From positions 2,927,618 to 2,991,617 of the forward strand of contig SIJG01000009.1 of assembly GCA_023374025.1 (NCBI GenBank): a DNA stretch of 64,000 bases. Direction: 5' to 3'. The notes under the pieces are model-generated. The model did not search any database and was not told where the DNA came from. It saw nothing but the letters and a program-made list of their open reading frames with translations. The translations under genes and the position numbers were made by a program. Below are positions 22,886 to 32,934 of the stretch, one piece after another (within the stretch, counting starts at the first letter, position 1; each line of letters starts with the position of its first letter). The stretch is from Heterodera schachtii. Taxonomy: Eukaryota > Nematoda > Chromadorea > Rhabditida > Heteroderidae.

Positions 22886-25602
22886 ATCGAAAATCTAATA
22901 AAAGTATAAAAGCTTTATTTTTTGCATACTTGCCAAAATAGTAAACATATAACAAACCAAAAGTAAATATAAAAATTAAACATGCAAATCAAAAGAAAAT
23001 TTGTATTTGTATAAATACAAAATAAAATATACTGAATTTTTTTAAAAAAGATACTAATTAAAATATTTATTTAAACATTTTTGCGGGATGAACCCGAATG
23101 TTTATCTAGATAACTAAATTTTAGCATCTTTTATATTCCACAACTTAGCCATAACGTGAACTAAAAAACGAAATTAAATTACGAAGTGACTCTTTTATAT
23201 AAATTACAATAATTTATATTTATTATTAAATAACCCAAATAATTTTATGGTATTCATAACAAATACTGAATTTAAATAAATTGCAACAAAACAATTGACA
23301 AAATATTCAGTGAAATCTCAAAATAATTGGAATGTATTCCTTCAATTGTTAATAATAAAAAATTGTTTTATAAATTTTTATTTAAAAAAATATTTTTGAA
23401 ATACTAATATTAAAATAAATATAATAAGTACTTTTATATTAAAATATTAAAAACAAAAAACGAACAAAAAAACACATCAAGAAAGATAAATTTGTTAGAC
23501 ACACTTTATTTAAAATCATAAATACAATGGTCTTATTATAAAAGTGATAAAGTCAAATGTAAATTTAATATGGCGAATATTAAACTGAGCAAGTATTAAT
23601 TATTTTTTTCTTATTTATTTTAAAACTTTAAAATTTACTTTTATTTTTATAATCATGATAGCAGCATAAGAAAATATTACTAAGAAATTTATTAACTAAA
23701 ATACTAATTTATTTTGTATTTGTTTTTGTGTCGTTTTAGCCACAAATCTGGCTAATCGATCTTTTTGAGATTGACAACAGTGCGTTTGATACAACTAATT
23801 TGGCAAAAAGATTGTTGTATTTGTAAACAAATAAGACGAATAATACATATGTAGTTTAAATTATTCCAGTTATTTTTCCTAAATTCAAGCATAATAGAAA
23901 AAAGCGAAAAATAGTCCGTCCAAAAAAACAATAATTATTTTAATTTCAAAGAAGTATTATTTAAATTTTCCAGAAAAAAAAGCTTAAATACTGGTAAATG
24001 AATTAATTCAAATTAAATTAAATAAATATTTTTGATTGCTAAATTTCTTAAAATTATTACATACCTATACGGTTAATTCAATGAATAATTAAGTTTAAAT
24101 ATTATTGAGATGCTTTAGATAAATTAGTATCAAAATGATATGCCTAATAATGCAATTAAGAAGATGGACGCTAAAGGGAAAACTAAGTTAATGTAATACA
24201 TAAAAAATAAAGATAAACGCTATTGATATATTTAAATAAAAATTTTAAAATGTTAAATTTAAATTACTCATATTAAATATTTCATGATTTCTTGATAAAA
24301 TTATAATCCTCTATTCCATTAAACTCAAATTAAAATTTATTGAAAGAATTAACATAATTTTATATAATATTTATTTTAAACTTTCATAAAATATTTTATA
24401 TTAAAATATTTAAATTTTAGTAAATTAAATAAACCACTGAGCTTTTATGATAATATAGTTAACAAAAAAACATAAATTAAAAAATTTTAATCAAAAAAAG
24501 GCAAATATTTAATTAAGAAATAAAAAAACTCGTATATGTGGGTCAAAAAATTAAAAACCATTTTAAAAAAACTATTTTACAAAAAAAAAGATTAATTAAC
24601 GTCCTTTGCAAAAACATAATAATCTTTATGAGAAAATTTAATTATTATCATTTAAAAATGAATGCAATTATAAACAAATAAAATTAATTTATTGTCATGA
24701 TTTGTATGATTATGAATAAAACTATAAAAGAATTTTCAAAATAATCTTTAATATTTAAATTAAAAAACATCCAAAATTTAATATTAATGCATATAAAAAT
24801 ATATAAATTATAAGTAATCAACTAAAATCTAGAAACATCACTTTGCGACGATGTTGAAGGGCCTGGCTCGGGCGAGTACTGTACTCTAACCCTTCTAGGT
24901 TGCCTCACCCGTTTTCTTATGCGCACCTCACCATTATCATCATTTACAGGGTGGGGGCGTTTGGTCCCCCTCCTAGGCGGAGGAACATAGGGCATTTCTT
25001 CGACGACAGCAGCAGTAGGAGGACGTTGCTGCTGCTGCTGTGGAGTTCGTTCAATTTTTGGTTCTCTTTCCGGGATACGGTATGGTACGGGCCTCTTTGT
25101 TGGTTGCGGCTCATATTTTGGTTTGATTTTGGTCGTCGAGGGAGGGAAGTACCCGGCTTGCCTAGACGTGGATGGTCGCGGGTCCACCTCAAACTCTGGC
25201 TCTCTTTTCACCCGAGGCGCTGGAGTAGGGTGCTCGGCTTTCTTCCATTTCAGTTTTGACTGTTGTTTTTCTCTCTTGGTAGTAGGACGCGGTGGAGGTG
25301 GTTTTGGTTCAATTTTTGCTTTCGATCGAGGCGGAGATGGGAGCCGTGGAGGTGAACGGTGATAAACCATAAATCTTTTGCGTCGTAAATCATCATCATT
25401 ATCATTTGCCTCATCCTTTTGTAATTTTCTTCTGGTGGCAATCCTGTGCTGAGCAGTGTCCATCTCATCAATTTCGTTCGCATTGTCTGGTAGCACAGGC
25501 AAATCGCCATAGTACTGTGACGGCGCTGGCAGCGCGAATCCATTCTCCAACATATAGTCATCATCATCATCACTTTCGGGCAATGGCGCAGCAGCTGCTT
25601 CC
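22886..25602. repeat. Copy 1 of a 2717-bp direct duplication
   Basis: Identical to 26842-29558 at an offset of 3956 bp throughout what I compared, except A at 24213 versus G at 28169. It comprises an AT-rich 1.9-kb stretch and the 3' 260 codons of the 446-aa gene. The boundaries are sharp: ...AAAGA|ATCGAAAATC on the left and GCAGCTGCTTCC|GCTAG on the right. Confidence 0.95.
23740..23826 (+). other. Codon-like island in the duplicated AT-rich stretch
   Basis: After a good 3' splice-site-like GTTTTAG, a 28-codon frame reads QIWLIDLFEIDNSAFDTTNL and ends in TAA. The same island is at 27696-27782. Product unknown; it might be a terminal exon. Confidence 0.25.
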
Positions 25603-26162
25603 GCTAGAAGGTCCCGCACCACCGGCTGCCGCTGCTGTATATTGTATCGGCTTTTCCGCCATTTCTCCAGACGACCACCTCTCCGAGAAGCTCTACTTGG
25701 TCTTGGGGGACGTTCAGGACGAGGCGGCGGACTTCCGGGTGGGGAGGGACCAGGAGGAGTTGGTCCAGGGGGAGGGTGTCTCCCAGGCGGTGGAGGTGGT
25801 GGAGGAGGGGGTCTACGCGGAGGGCGTCTCCTAGGTGACGGAGGTGGTGGTGGTGGCGCAGGGGGTCGAGGTGGAGTGTCAACAACTTCGGCATCTTCAT
25901 CTTCACCACCTCTCCTTAACAACACACTTATCCCTTTGGTTAGCTCAACTTTGGCTGGTCTGTCGGCAAGTTCCCTCCTCATTTTCAAATATCGCCTAAG
26001 TTGTTGGTTGTAGTGAACATTTTTTGTAGAGGGATTCGTTCGCTCACCCCTGGCTCGGTTCATATCGTGTCGAACAGCATCCAGATTAAGGTCACCCGTG
26101 TCAGACATTGAGGTGAGACCCCTATAAATTTCTTGAGGAACAAGTAAAAATTTATTCGCCAT
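24822..26162 (-). CDS. 446-aa Pro-rich, basic protein of the virus-like island
   Basis: The frame starts at ATG 26162, 50 bp after a TATA-like CATAAATACCC. Residues 1-80 form a compact conserved-looking block (MANKFLLVPQEIYRG; YNQQLRRYLKMRRELADRPA). Residues 96-160 are almost entirely Pro/Arg. An acidic patch (ESDDDDD) is near 196, and residues 260-446 are highly basic with repeated KxKPKYEP/KREPEF-type motifs and a Ser-rich tail. I recall similar N-termini in uncharacterised proteins next to packaging ATPases in virus-like mobile elements of invertebrates. A DNA-binding core or scaffold role is a guess. It is followed on the minus strand by AT-rich sequence. The C-terminal 259 codons are duplicated at 28778-29558. 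Confidence 0.75.
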   Translation of the reverse strand: MANKFLLVPQEIYRGLTSMSDTGDLNLDAVRHDMNRARGERTNPSTKNVHYNQQLRRYLKMRRELADRPAKVELTKGISVLLRRGGEDEDAEVVDTPPRPPAPPPPPPSPRRRPPRRPPPPPPPPPGRHPPPGPTPPGPSPPGSPPPRPERPPRPSRASRRGGRLEKWRKSRYNIQQRQPVVRDLLAEAAAAPLPESDDDDDYMLENGFALPAPSQYYGDLPVLPDNANEIDEMDTAQHRIATRRKLQKDEANDNDDDLRRKRFMVYHRSPPRLPSPPRSKAKIEPKPPPPRPTTKREKQQSKLKWKKAEHPTPAPRVKREPEFEVDPRPSTSRQAGYFPPSTTKIKPKYEPQPTKRPVPYRIPEREPKIERTPQQQQQRPPTAAVVEEMPYVPPPRRGTKRPHPVNDDNGEVRIRKRVRQPRRVRVQYSPEPGPSTSSQSDVSRF

Positions 26163-26209
26163 ATTTTGTCAAATGAATGAATGATTAAGAATGGAAACAA
26201 AATTGTTGA

Positions 26210-26220
26210 GGGTATTTATG
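26210..26220 (-). promoter_or_regulatory. TATA-like promoter element of the 446-aa gene
   Basis: CATAAATACCC on the minus strand, 48-58 bp before the ATG at 26162. It overlaps the stop codon of the upstream small gene. TCATTCATTCATTTG follows, a possible initiator. The LTR element carries the same 11-mer. Confidence 0.45.
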
Positions 26221-26596
26221 TGTTTTTGGTCATAACAGACTTTGCCAATTCAATTAGAACGGGGGTTAACACGGCAGCAAACAATCCTCCAAATCCTGCG
26301 CCTTTCTGGACAAGCACACGCCGGGCGCCCCGCTCACTTCTCGCTCTGCTCATCCTGCGTACGGTATCCACATGGGGCATCAGTCGCTTTTTCTGACGAG
26401 TTGAGAGTCGGAAGCGTGAAGCGACAAGGTTGAGACAAATTTCCACCAGTGCGAGCAGCTGTTCGGAGTTTGCTTTCCCTATCAGTTTCTTACATTTTTT
26501 AGCGGATTTCGTCCTGGCCAGAGCACAAAGCCAGTCGGAATTCTCTTTTATAAGCTCTCCAATATTTACTTGTTGTTGTTGTTTATGCTGCTCCAT
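26216..26596 (-). CDS. Small basic protein with hydrophobic Gly-rich tail
   Basis: The frame is open from 26689, but I prefer the ATG at 26596 (MEQHKQQQQVNIGELI, 126 aa) because the longer form would overlap the ATPase frame by 107 bp, whereas this start overlaps its stop by only 14 bp. The middle is helical and Lys/Arg-rich (KKCKKLIGKANSEQLLALVE; STRQKKRLMPHVDTVRR). The end is hydrophobic (GAGFGGLFAAVLTPVLIEL). A basic segment followed by a Gly-Phe hydrophobic tail recalls small core proteins (mu/pX-like) of adenovirus-related elements; this is an analogy, not a demonstrated homology. It lies between the ATPase and the 446-aa gene in a tightly packed same-strand cluster. Confidence 0.68.
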   Translation of the reverse strand: MEQHKQQQQVNIGELIKENSDWLCALARTKSAKKCKKLIGKANSEQLLALVEICLNLVASRFRLSTRQKKRLMPHVDTVRRMSRARSERGARRVLVQKGAGFGGLFAAVLTPVLIELAKSVMTKNT

Positions 26597-26843
26597 TTTT
26601 TGGGATAAACACAACTGTTCCTTCATCTTCCTCCTGTTCATCTTTAAATATGTTTGTTCGAAGCCGTAACGATGGGTCCGATGAAGCATGCATATCGATC
26701 AGCAAATAACCGTAGGGACGGGCTGTCGCTTTGCGGTAGGCATCAAGGAAAAAGTCAAGTTGTCGTGGAAAGAGTTGAACACCAATGTTGCGAATAGACA
26801 ACTGGGAATTTGGTGCCCGCATCAGGACCAGGTACTGAGCCAT
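26583..26843 (-). pseudogene. C-terminal piece of the broken packaging-type ATPase
   Basis: The frame encodes 86 residues, including AQYLVLMRAPNSQLSIRNIG and PYGYLLIDMHASSDPSLRLR, ending in PKNGAA. I read it as the C-terminal part of the same ATPase whose N-terminus is at 29559-29841. Its apparent ATG (26841-26843) straddles the duplication boundary: A and T belong to the duplicated segment and only G to the gene, so it is a junction artefact and not a real start. The stop overlaps the next gene by 14 bp. Confidence 0.62.
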
Positions 26844-29558
26844 CGAAAATCTAATAAAAGTATAAAAGCTTTATTTTTTGCATACTTGCCAAAATAGTAA
26901 ACATATAACAAACCAAAAGTAAATATAAAAATTAAACATGCAAATCAAAAGAAAATTTGTATTTGTATAAATACAAAATAAAATATACTGAATTTTTTTA
27001 AAAAAGATACTAATTAAAATATTTATTTAAACATTTTTGCGGGATGAACCCGAATGTTTATCTAGATAACTAAATTTTAGCATCTTTTATATTCCACAAC
27101 TTAGCCATAACGTGAACTAAAAAACGAAATTAAATTACGAAGTGACTCTTTTATATAAATTACAATAATTTATATTTATTATTAAATAACCCAAATAATT
27201 TTATGGTATTCATAACAAATACTGAATTTAAATAAATTGCAACAAAACAATTGACAAAATATTCAGTGAAATCTCAAAATAATTGGAATGTATTCCTTCA
27301 ATTGTTAATAATAAAAAATTGTTTTATAAATTTTTATTTAAAAAAATATTTTTGAAATACTAATATTAAAATAAATATAATAAGTACTTTTATATTAAAA
27401 TATTAAAAACAAAAAACGAACAAAAAAACACATCAAGAAAGATAAATTTGTTAGACACACTTTATTTAAAATCATAAATACAATGGTCTTATTATAAAAG
27501 TGATAAAGTCAAATGTAAATTTAATATGGCGAATATTAAACTGAGCAAGTATTAATTATTTTTTTCTTATTTATTTTAAAACTTTAAAATTTACTTTTAT
27601 TTTTATAATCATGATAGCAGCATAAGAAAATATTACTAAGAAATTTATTAACTAAAATACTAATTTATTTTGTATTTGTTTTTGTGTCGTTTTAGCCACA
27701 AATCTGGCTAATCGATCTTTTTGAGATTGACAACAGTGCGTTTGATACAACTAATTTGGCAAAAAGATTGTTGTATTTGTAAACAAATAAGACGAATAAT
27801 ACATATGTAGTTTAAATTATTCCAGTTATTTTTCCTAAATTCAAGCATAATAGAAAAAAGCGAAAAATAGTCCGTCCAAAAAAACAATAATTATTTTAAT
27901 TTCAAAGAAGTATTATTTAAATTTTCCAGAAAAAAAAGCTTAAATACTGGTAAATGAATTAATTCAAATTAAATTAAATAAATATTTTTGATTGCTAAAT
28001 TTCTTAAAATTATTACATACCTATACGGTTAATTCAATGAATAATTAAGTTTAAATATTATTGAGATGCTTTAGATAAATTAGTATCAAAATGATATGCC
28101 TAATAATGCAATTAAGAAGATGGACGCTAAAGGGAAAACTAAGTTAATGTAATACATAAAAAATAAAGGTAAACGCTATTGATATATTTAAATAAAAATT
28201 TTAAAATGTTAAATTTAAATTACTCATATTAAATATTTCATGATTTCTTGATAAAATTATAATCCTCTATTCCATTAAACTCAAATTAAAATTTATTGAA
28301 AGAATTAACATAATTTTATATAATATTTATTTTAAACTTTCATAAAATATTTTATATTAAAATATTTAAATTTTAGTAAATTAAATAAACCACTGAGCTT
28401 TTATGATAATATAGTTAACAAAAAAACATAAATTAAAAAATTTTAATCAAAAAAAGGCAAATATTTAATTAAGAAATAAAAAAACTCGTATATGTGGGTC
28501 AAAAAATTAAAAACCATTTTAAAAAAACTATTTTACAAAAAAAAAGATTAATTAACGTCCTTTGCAAAAACATAATAATCTTTATGAGAAAATTTAATTA
28601 TTATCATTTAAAAATGAATGCAATTATAAACAAATAAAATTAATTTATTGTCATGATTTGTATGATTATGAATAAAACTATAAAAGAATTTTCAAAATAA
28701 TCTTTAATATTTAAATTAAAAAACATCCAAAATTTAATATTAATGCATATAAAAATATATAAATTATAAGTAATCAACTAAAATCTAGAAACATCACTTT
28801 GCGACGATGTTGAAGGGCCTGGCTCGGGCGAGTACTGTACTCTAACCCTTCTAGGTTGCCTCACCCGTTTTCTTATGCGCACCTCACCATTATCATCATT
28901 TACAGGGTGGGGGCGTTTGGTCCCCCTCCTAGGCGGAGGAACATAGGGCATTTCTTCGACGACAGCAGCAGTAGGAGGACGTTGCTGCTGCTGCTGTGGA
29001 GTTCGTTCAATTTTTGGTTCTCTTTCCGGGATACGGTATGGTACGGGCCTCTTTGTTGGTTGCGGCTCATATTTTGGTTTGATTTTGGTCGTCGAGGGAG
29101 GGAAGTACCCGGCTTGCCTAGACGTGGATGGTCGCGGGTCCACCTCAAACTCTGGCTCTCTTTTCACCCGAGGCGCTGGAGTAGGGTGCTCGGCTTTCTT
29201 CCATTTCAGTTTTGACTGTTGTTTTTCTCTCTTGGTAGTAGGACGCGGTGGAGGTGGTTTTGGTTCAATTTTTGCTTTCGATCGAGGCGGAGATGGGAGC
29301 CGTGGAGGTGAACGGTGATAAACCATAAATCTTTTGCGTCGTAAATCATCATCATTATCATTTGCCTCATCCTTTTGTAATTTTCTTCTGGTGGCAATCC
29401 TGTGCTGAGCAGTGTCCATCTCATCAATTTCGTTCGCATTGTCTGGTAGCACAGGCAAATCGCCATAGTACTGTGACGGCGCTGGCAGCGCGAATCCATT
29501 CTCCAACATATAGTCATCATCATCATCACTTTCGGGCAATGGCGCAGCAGCTGCTTCC
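26842..29558. repeat. Copy 2 of the 2717-bp duplication, splitting the ATPase gene
   Basis: Near-identical to 22886-25602 (offset 3956; A to G at 28169). It lies precisely between the two ATPase gene fragments. Near identity of 1.9 kb of AT-rich non-coding DNA argues for a very recent event or an assembly artefact. The arrangement fits either insertion of a downstream segment into the ATPase gene, or a tandem duplication of a larger unit followed by an internal deletion. Confidence 0.93.
28778..29558 (-). pseudogene. Truncated duplicate of the 446-aa gene (codons 188-446)
   Basis: Identical in frame to residues 188-446 of the gene at 24822-26162. The N-terminal 187 codons are absent, and upstream of the junction the frame is closed by TAA after nine codons with no ATG, so it is not expected to be expressed as a normal protein. 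Confidence 0.88.
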
Positions 29559-29841
29559 CAAGAATGAGCAAAAGGGGCTTAGGGAAACGCTTAACTAATT
29601 CCTCGGATGGAACTCCCGCATACACATCGACTCCCGCCTTTTGCAGCGCCGGAACCGCCGAGTTCATTTCACCGAAACAGTAGAGCATGGAGACAGGTTT
29701 AGGGATGATCAATTGGTCCGATTCAGCAATAAACTTTAATAAAAATTCAGTCTTCCCCGATGAAGAGGGACCCGAAATGATTAGGCCAAACGGCAGTTTG
29801 AAGCAAACATCTTTATTGGTGAATGATTGTGTGTTAAGCAT
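29559..29841 (-). pseudogene. N-terminal piece of a P-loop packaging-type ATPase, truncated
   Basis: The frame starts at ATG 29841, 20 bp after the stop of the 231-aa gene. A Walker A motif GPSSSGKT lies at residues 24-31, followed by a pattern typical of genome-packaging ATPases of Polinton/adintovirus-like elements (PVSMLYCFGE around residue 50). The gene is cut at PKPLLLIL, where the hydrophobic strand of Walker B would be followed by acidic residues. Beyond that point the frame enters the duplicated segment and codes only an out-of-frame, Met-rich tail (to 29206). Without Walker B the product cannot be a working ATPase. Confidence 0.7.
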
Positions 29842-29860
29842 TTTTTAGGGACAAAATGAA

Positions 29861-30556
29861 TTACAAGTTTGAGGTGGATGCTTTAATACTGTTGAAGAAC
29901 TCATCAAGTGTTTTGTCAATGTCTCCAAGGTCCTCCTTGTTTTCCTCTTCTTCTTTCGGCTCTTCCTGTACCTTTTCTTCCTCAACAGGGCTATTGTTCA
30001 CTTTTTTGTCCAGGGATTCCGCTAAAAGAAGGTTTCCGAGTACATTGATTGCGGTTTTGGCCTTCTTCCAACGCGCGCCGTCCTGCATGGCATCGGCCAT
30101 TAGCCCAGCTTCCACTAAATCAAGCGCTACCTTTGCTTTGCGTTTCAAGTCCTGTTTATCCTCATTGGTGTGCGTCCCTTGGGCTGGGGTGGTAGTGGGG
30201 GTGGTAGTGCATGTGTCGGAGGGCAGGTCACCGTAGGGTACATTAAACACGCGGGCCTTGTTTTTCACACGGAAGAAGCAGTGGCCGGGTAGATCGTAGA
30301 CAACATCAAAGGGGACGAATTGGGCTTTGCTGATCCGGCTGCACCACATGGTGATCCCCTTCTTGGTAACCATTATGTCCACCTCGACTTCAGTAGCTTT
30401 ACAAGCGCGGCAGCGACCGCACTCATCAAACGGTATAAAACGGGGGGTGGACAGACGAGGACCGCTCACAGTTATACCGCTCGTTGTCACGGTTATGTCC
30501 GATTGGGCGAGAATTTGATTGACAAGGGATCTCTTGTCGGACATATTGATAGCCAT
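29861..30556 (-). CDS. 231-aa protein with two 40-residue repeats and a CX2CX2C motif
   Basis: The frame starts at ATG 30556; a TATA-like TATTTAAG lies about 60 bp upstream (30617-30624). The N-terminal half has an internal duplication: D20-I-x-V-T-x-x-G-I-T...R-L-S-x-x-x-F-I-P-F-D44 recurs 40 residues later as D60...D84. Between the repeats is CGRCRAC (C46, C49, C52), possibly metal-binding. The middle is Thr-rich (CTTTPTTTPAQG), followed by an Ala/Leu/Lys helical region and a strongly acidic C-terminus (EEEKVQEEPKEEEENKEDLG). I do not recognise the family. Position directly before the ATPase suggests it belongs to the same virus-like unit. Confidence 0.72.
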   Translation of the reverse strand: MAINMSDKRSLVNQILAQSDITVTTSGITVSGPRLSTPRFIPFDECGRCRACKATEVEVDIMVTKKGITMWCSRISKAQFVPFDVVYDLPGHCFFRVKNKARVFNVPYGDLPSDTCTTTPTTTPAQGTHTNEDKQDLKRKAKVALDLVEAGLMADAMQDGARWKKAKTAINVLGNLLLAESLDKKVNNSPVEEEKVQEEPKEEEENKEDLGDIDKTLDEFFNSIKASTSNL

Positions 30557-30834
30557 TTAACGGATTTTTAGGGGAGCAAAATTTTCAAATGAAATGAAAC
30601 GGATGGATAGCATCTGCTTAAATACTTAATCCAGAGGGCTAAGCCACGCCCATTTCTACAAGACTTTTGCCGAACGGAGAAAAGTGAGGGAAGATAGGCA
30701 CTCAGTATTGAGCCCCGTGTGACAGTTCAGAATGAATTCCCCTCCCCAATTATCACTCATTAAGTCACAATTTTTATTTTAACATTGAGAGAAAATGACA
30801 GATGCCTTTATTTTCAAACATTGATATGATCAGA
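30557..30834. promoter_or_regulatory. Intergenic region upstream of the 231-aa gene
   Basis: Contains the TATA-like element at 30617-30624 (minus strand) and, at 30805-30812, the reverse complement of an AATAAA-type signal about 25 bp after the stop of the 85-aa gene. Nothing else was recognised. Confidence 0.4.
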
Positions 30835-31193
30835 TCACTTCTGTTGTTCAAGACCTTGGGCACAAATTTTGTTGAGAATTTTCATCCATTTTACGATCTT
30901 CTCACATGGCATCTCACGCTCTTGTGCGAATTCCAACACCTCTTGGCACACATCACGCGCCTTCTTCGGGGTGAACCAATGTAAAATCTGGAATAAAAAT
31001 AATTTATCAAGTAAAATTTAAAAAAAAAATTTTTTTTACGTTGTCATCATCGTCCTCAAGTATTTCGTACCATGCCGATAATTCGTTGAGTTCAGAGTCG
31101 GGGGTCGGTGAGCGCTCAACCACAGCTTGGGCTAGAGAGAAAGAAATTATTTAAATTTATTATTTTAAAGTTATCTTACATTGTTGAGACATT
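30835..31193 (-). CDS. Small acidic protein, three exons, 85 aa
   Basis: Exons are 31181-31193, 31040-31131 and 30835-30987, with GT..AG introns of 49 bp (31132-31180) and 52 bp (30988-31039) and exact phase agreement. The protein starts MSQQSQAVVERSPTPDSELN, continues through an acidic patch (EILEDDDDN), and ends in a helical segment (CQEVLEFAQEREMPCEKIVK). A TATA-like TATAAAAT lies about 110 bp upstream. I do not recognise it. Intron presence argues for nuclear expression; it may be a host gene or an accessory gene of the island. Confidence 0.66.
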
Positions 31194-31379
31194 TGCAATG
31201 ATATTTTAAAGGGAATTATCTAAATAAATTATAAATTTAATAAAAAAAAAAATTTATAAACACACGAATGAAAGAATGAATAGATGAGTCAAAATTTCTG
31301 TATTTTATAGAAAAGGTTTTGACATATGTCAGCATATGGTTATTTTCAAACCCACTCAATTCCTTTGAATTCACCAACA

Positions 31380-31690
31380 TATTGATGATTTTAATTAATT
31401 ACTAAAATTTTAGACGCTAAAAATTCAAATTTTCAATTGAATTCGCCGACATTTGGAGGGTGATTAATTATTTATTATAATTTTAGACGCCAATAATTCA
31501 AATTTTTTCCGATCTTTTGATGGTGATTAATTAATGATTACAATTTTAGACGCTTAGAACTCAAATTTCTCGGACCTTTTGGATGATTATTAATTAATTA
31601 TTACAATTTTAGACGCCAAGAATTCAAATTTCTCGGACCTTTTGGATGATTATTAATTAATTATTAACATTAAATATTAAAATTCAAATT
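31380..31690. repeat. Tandem ~62-70-bp repeats in the divergent promoter region
   Basis: Four to five units share TTTTAGACGC, then AATTCAAATTT, then CGGACCTTTTGGATGAT, with copies starting near 31407, 31481, 31543 and 31607. Two shorter CGATTTAT..AAAATCAATA units follow at 31707-31785. They lie between the divergently transcribed 85-aa and 119-aa genes. Confidence 0.72.
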
Positions 31691-31950
31691 TTCTAATTAA
31701 AACATATCTCTATCGATTTATTGGAAAAATAAAAAATCAATAATACTCTCTATATCGATTTATATAAAATAAAAAAATCAATACTCCTTTGGCCAGACTA
31801 CGCCTACCGTTTGTGAACCTTCAATTAGCCCCGCCCAACCTAGTCAAATAATTCACCCTCCTTAAAAGCAAAATCATTTTTATTCATCTGTCCAAAATTC
31901 AAAACCATCTTTAATTCATCCGTCTAAAACCAAAAATATTTTTCAACAAA

Positions 31951-32362
31951 ATGAAAAGATCCGCCGCTGCTCTTTCCTCTGCTGGTGCCACCGACGAAAA
32001 CAAGACAAAATTTGAACCTAAGCCGATTCAACAGGAAGCTGAGCTCGAGCATGAGACAAAGGAGCCCGCAACGAAAAAGCGCATGGTGGAGGACCGAGAA
32101 TTGTGGAAACTGGCAAAGGGAAAGTATTTGCTGACTACATACTTGTGCCCAGGTAAAAATAATAATTCAATTTTAAAATAAAATAAAATCTTTTTAATTT
32201 TGAGATGACTGGAACCGATTGTACAACAATCAACAAAAGGTGAAACGCCTGGACGACGATCGCTTTTCCGTCAACTTTGAGCTATGCCATGAATGCGTTC
32301 GGATCAATTGTCGCGCAACTGATCTCATTGCTCCAATGAAGAAAAAGGTGAACAACGAATGA
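31951..32362 (+). CDS. Small Cys-containing protein, two exons, 119 aa
   Basis: Exons are 31951-32152 and 32205-32362, with a 52-bp GT..AG intron that leaves a phase-1 split codon restored exactly. The protein starts MKRSAAALSSAGATDENKTK, is charged in the first half with a possible nuclear-localisation cluster (KKR), then has DREDWK-like aromatic/basic stretches (LWKLAKGKYLLTTYLCP) and ends with LCHECVRINC followed by a basic tail. The paired cysteines could bind metal. A TTAAAAGC box is at 31863. Function unknown; divergent from the 85-aa gene. Confidence 0.66.
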
Positions 32363-32934
32363 GAGGACTTTGATTGACCGATGGATCAGATGAAGACAAA
32401 TAATAATTAATTTATTCCTTTGATAATTAATTTTTTCAACTCTTATTTTAAATAAATTTTGGAAATGAATTCCACTAAAATTATTGATTTTTTTTTTGGA
32501 TGTTTATTGCACATATAGGATTGACAAATATTTAATAGCGAAAAACCATATAGCAAATAAAACTGTAATTTAAATGAAGCCATCCACTTGAAACCAATCC
32601 ACTTTTTTCCACCAATTTTTGAATTTAAATCTTACGCAAAAACATATCGTATCAAAACTATTAGTATTATGTAATCATGGTATTGTGTGTGTAACATTTA
32701 TATTTTCAAACTTTTTGTTGGCATTATGTTCGGATTTGATTTTTACTTGTGAGGATGATGGGGTGTAAGATAGGTTAGAGAAGTCAGAGATTAGTGTACT
32801 ATTTCTCTTTCACTCTAATATCTCTAACTGTCTCTCTCTTTCCTACACTATTTCTCTAGCACTGGAAATAATACGCCTCATTGAAAATCGTAAAATTCAG
32901 TGCCTGACATTTTCGCGCATTCCCCCCTCCCCAA
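32363..32934. other. Spacer between the island and the retrotransposon remnant
   Basis: AT-rich downstream sequence with AATAAA near 32450, then a CTCTCT-rich stretch (32805-32870). No gene supported. Confidence 0.4.

Noticed and set aside
25406..26013. Gly-rich plus-strand frames opposite the Pro-rich 446-aa gene
   Set aside because: Antisense reading of the Pro-rich codons explains the Gly-rich composition.
26583..26843. The 86-aa frame as an independent gene starting at 26843
   Set aside because: Its ATG is created at the duplication boundary and its content looks like the C-terminal part of the ATPase.
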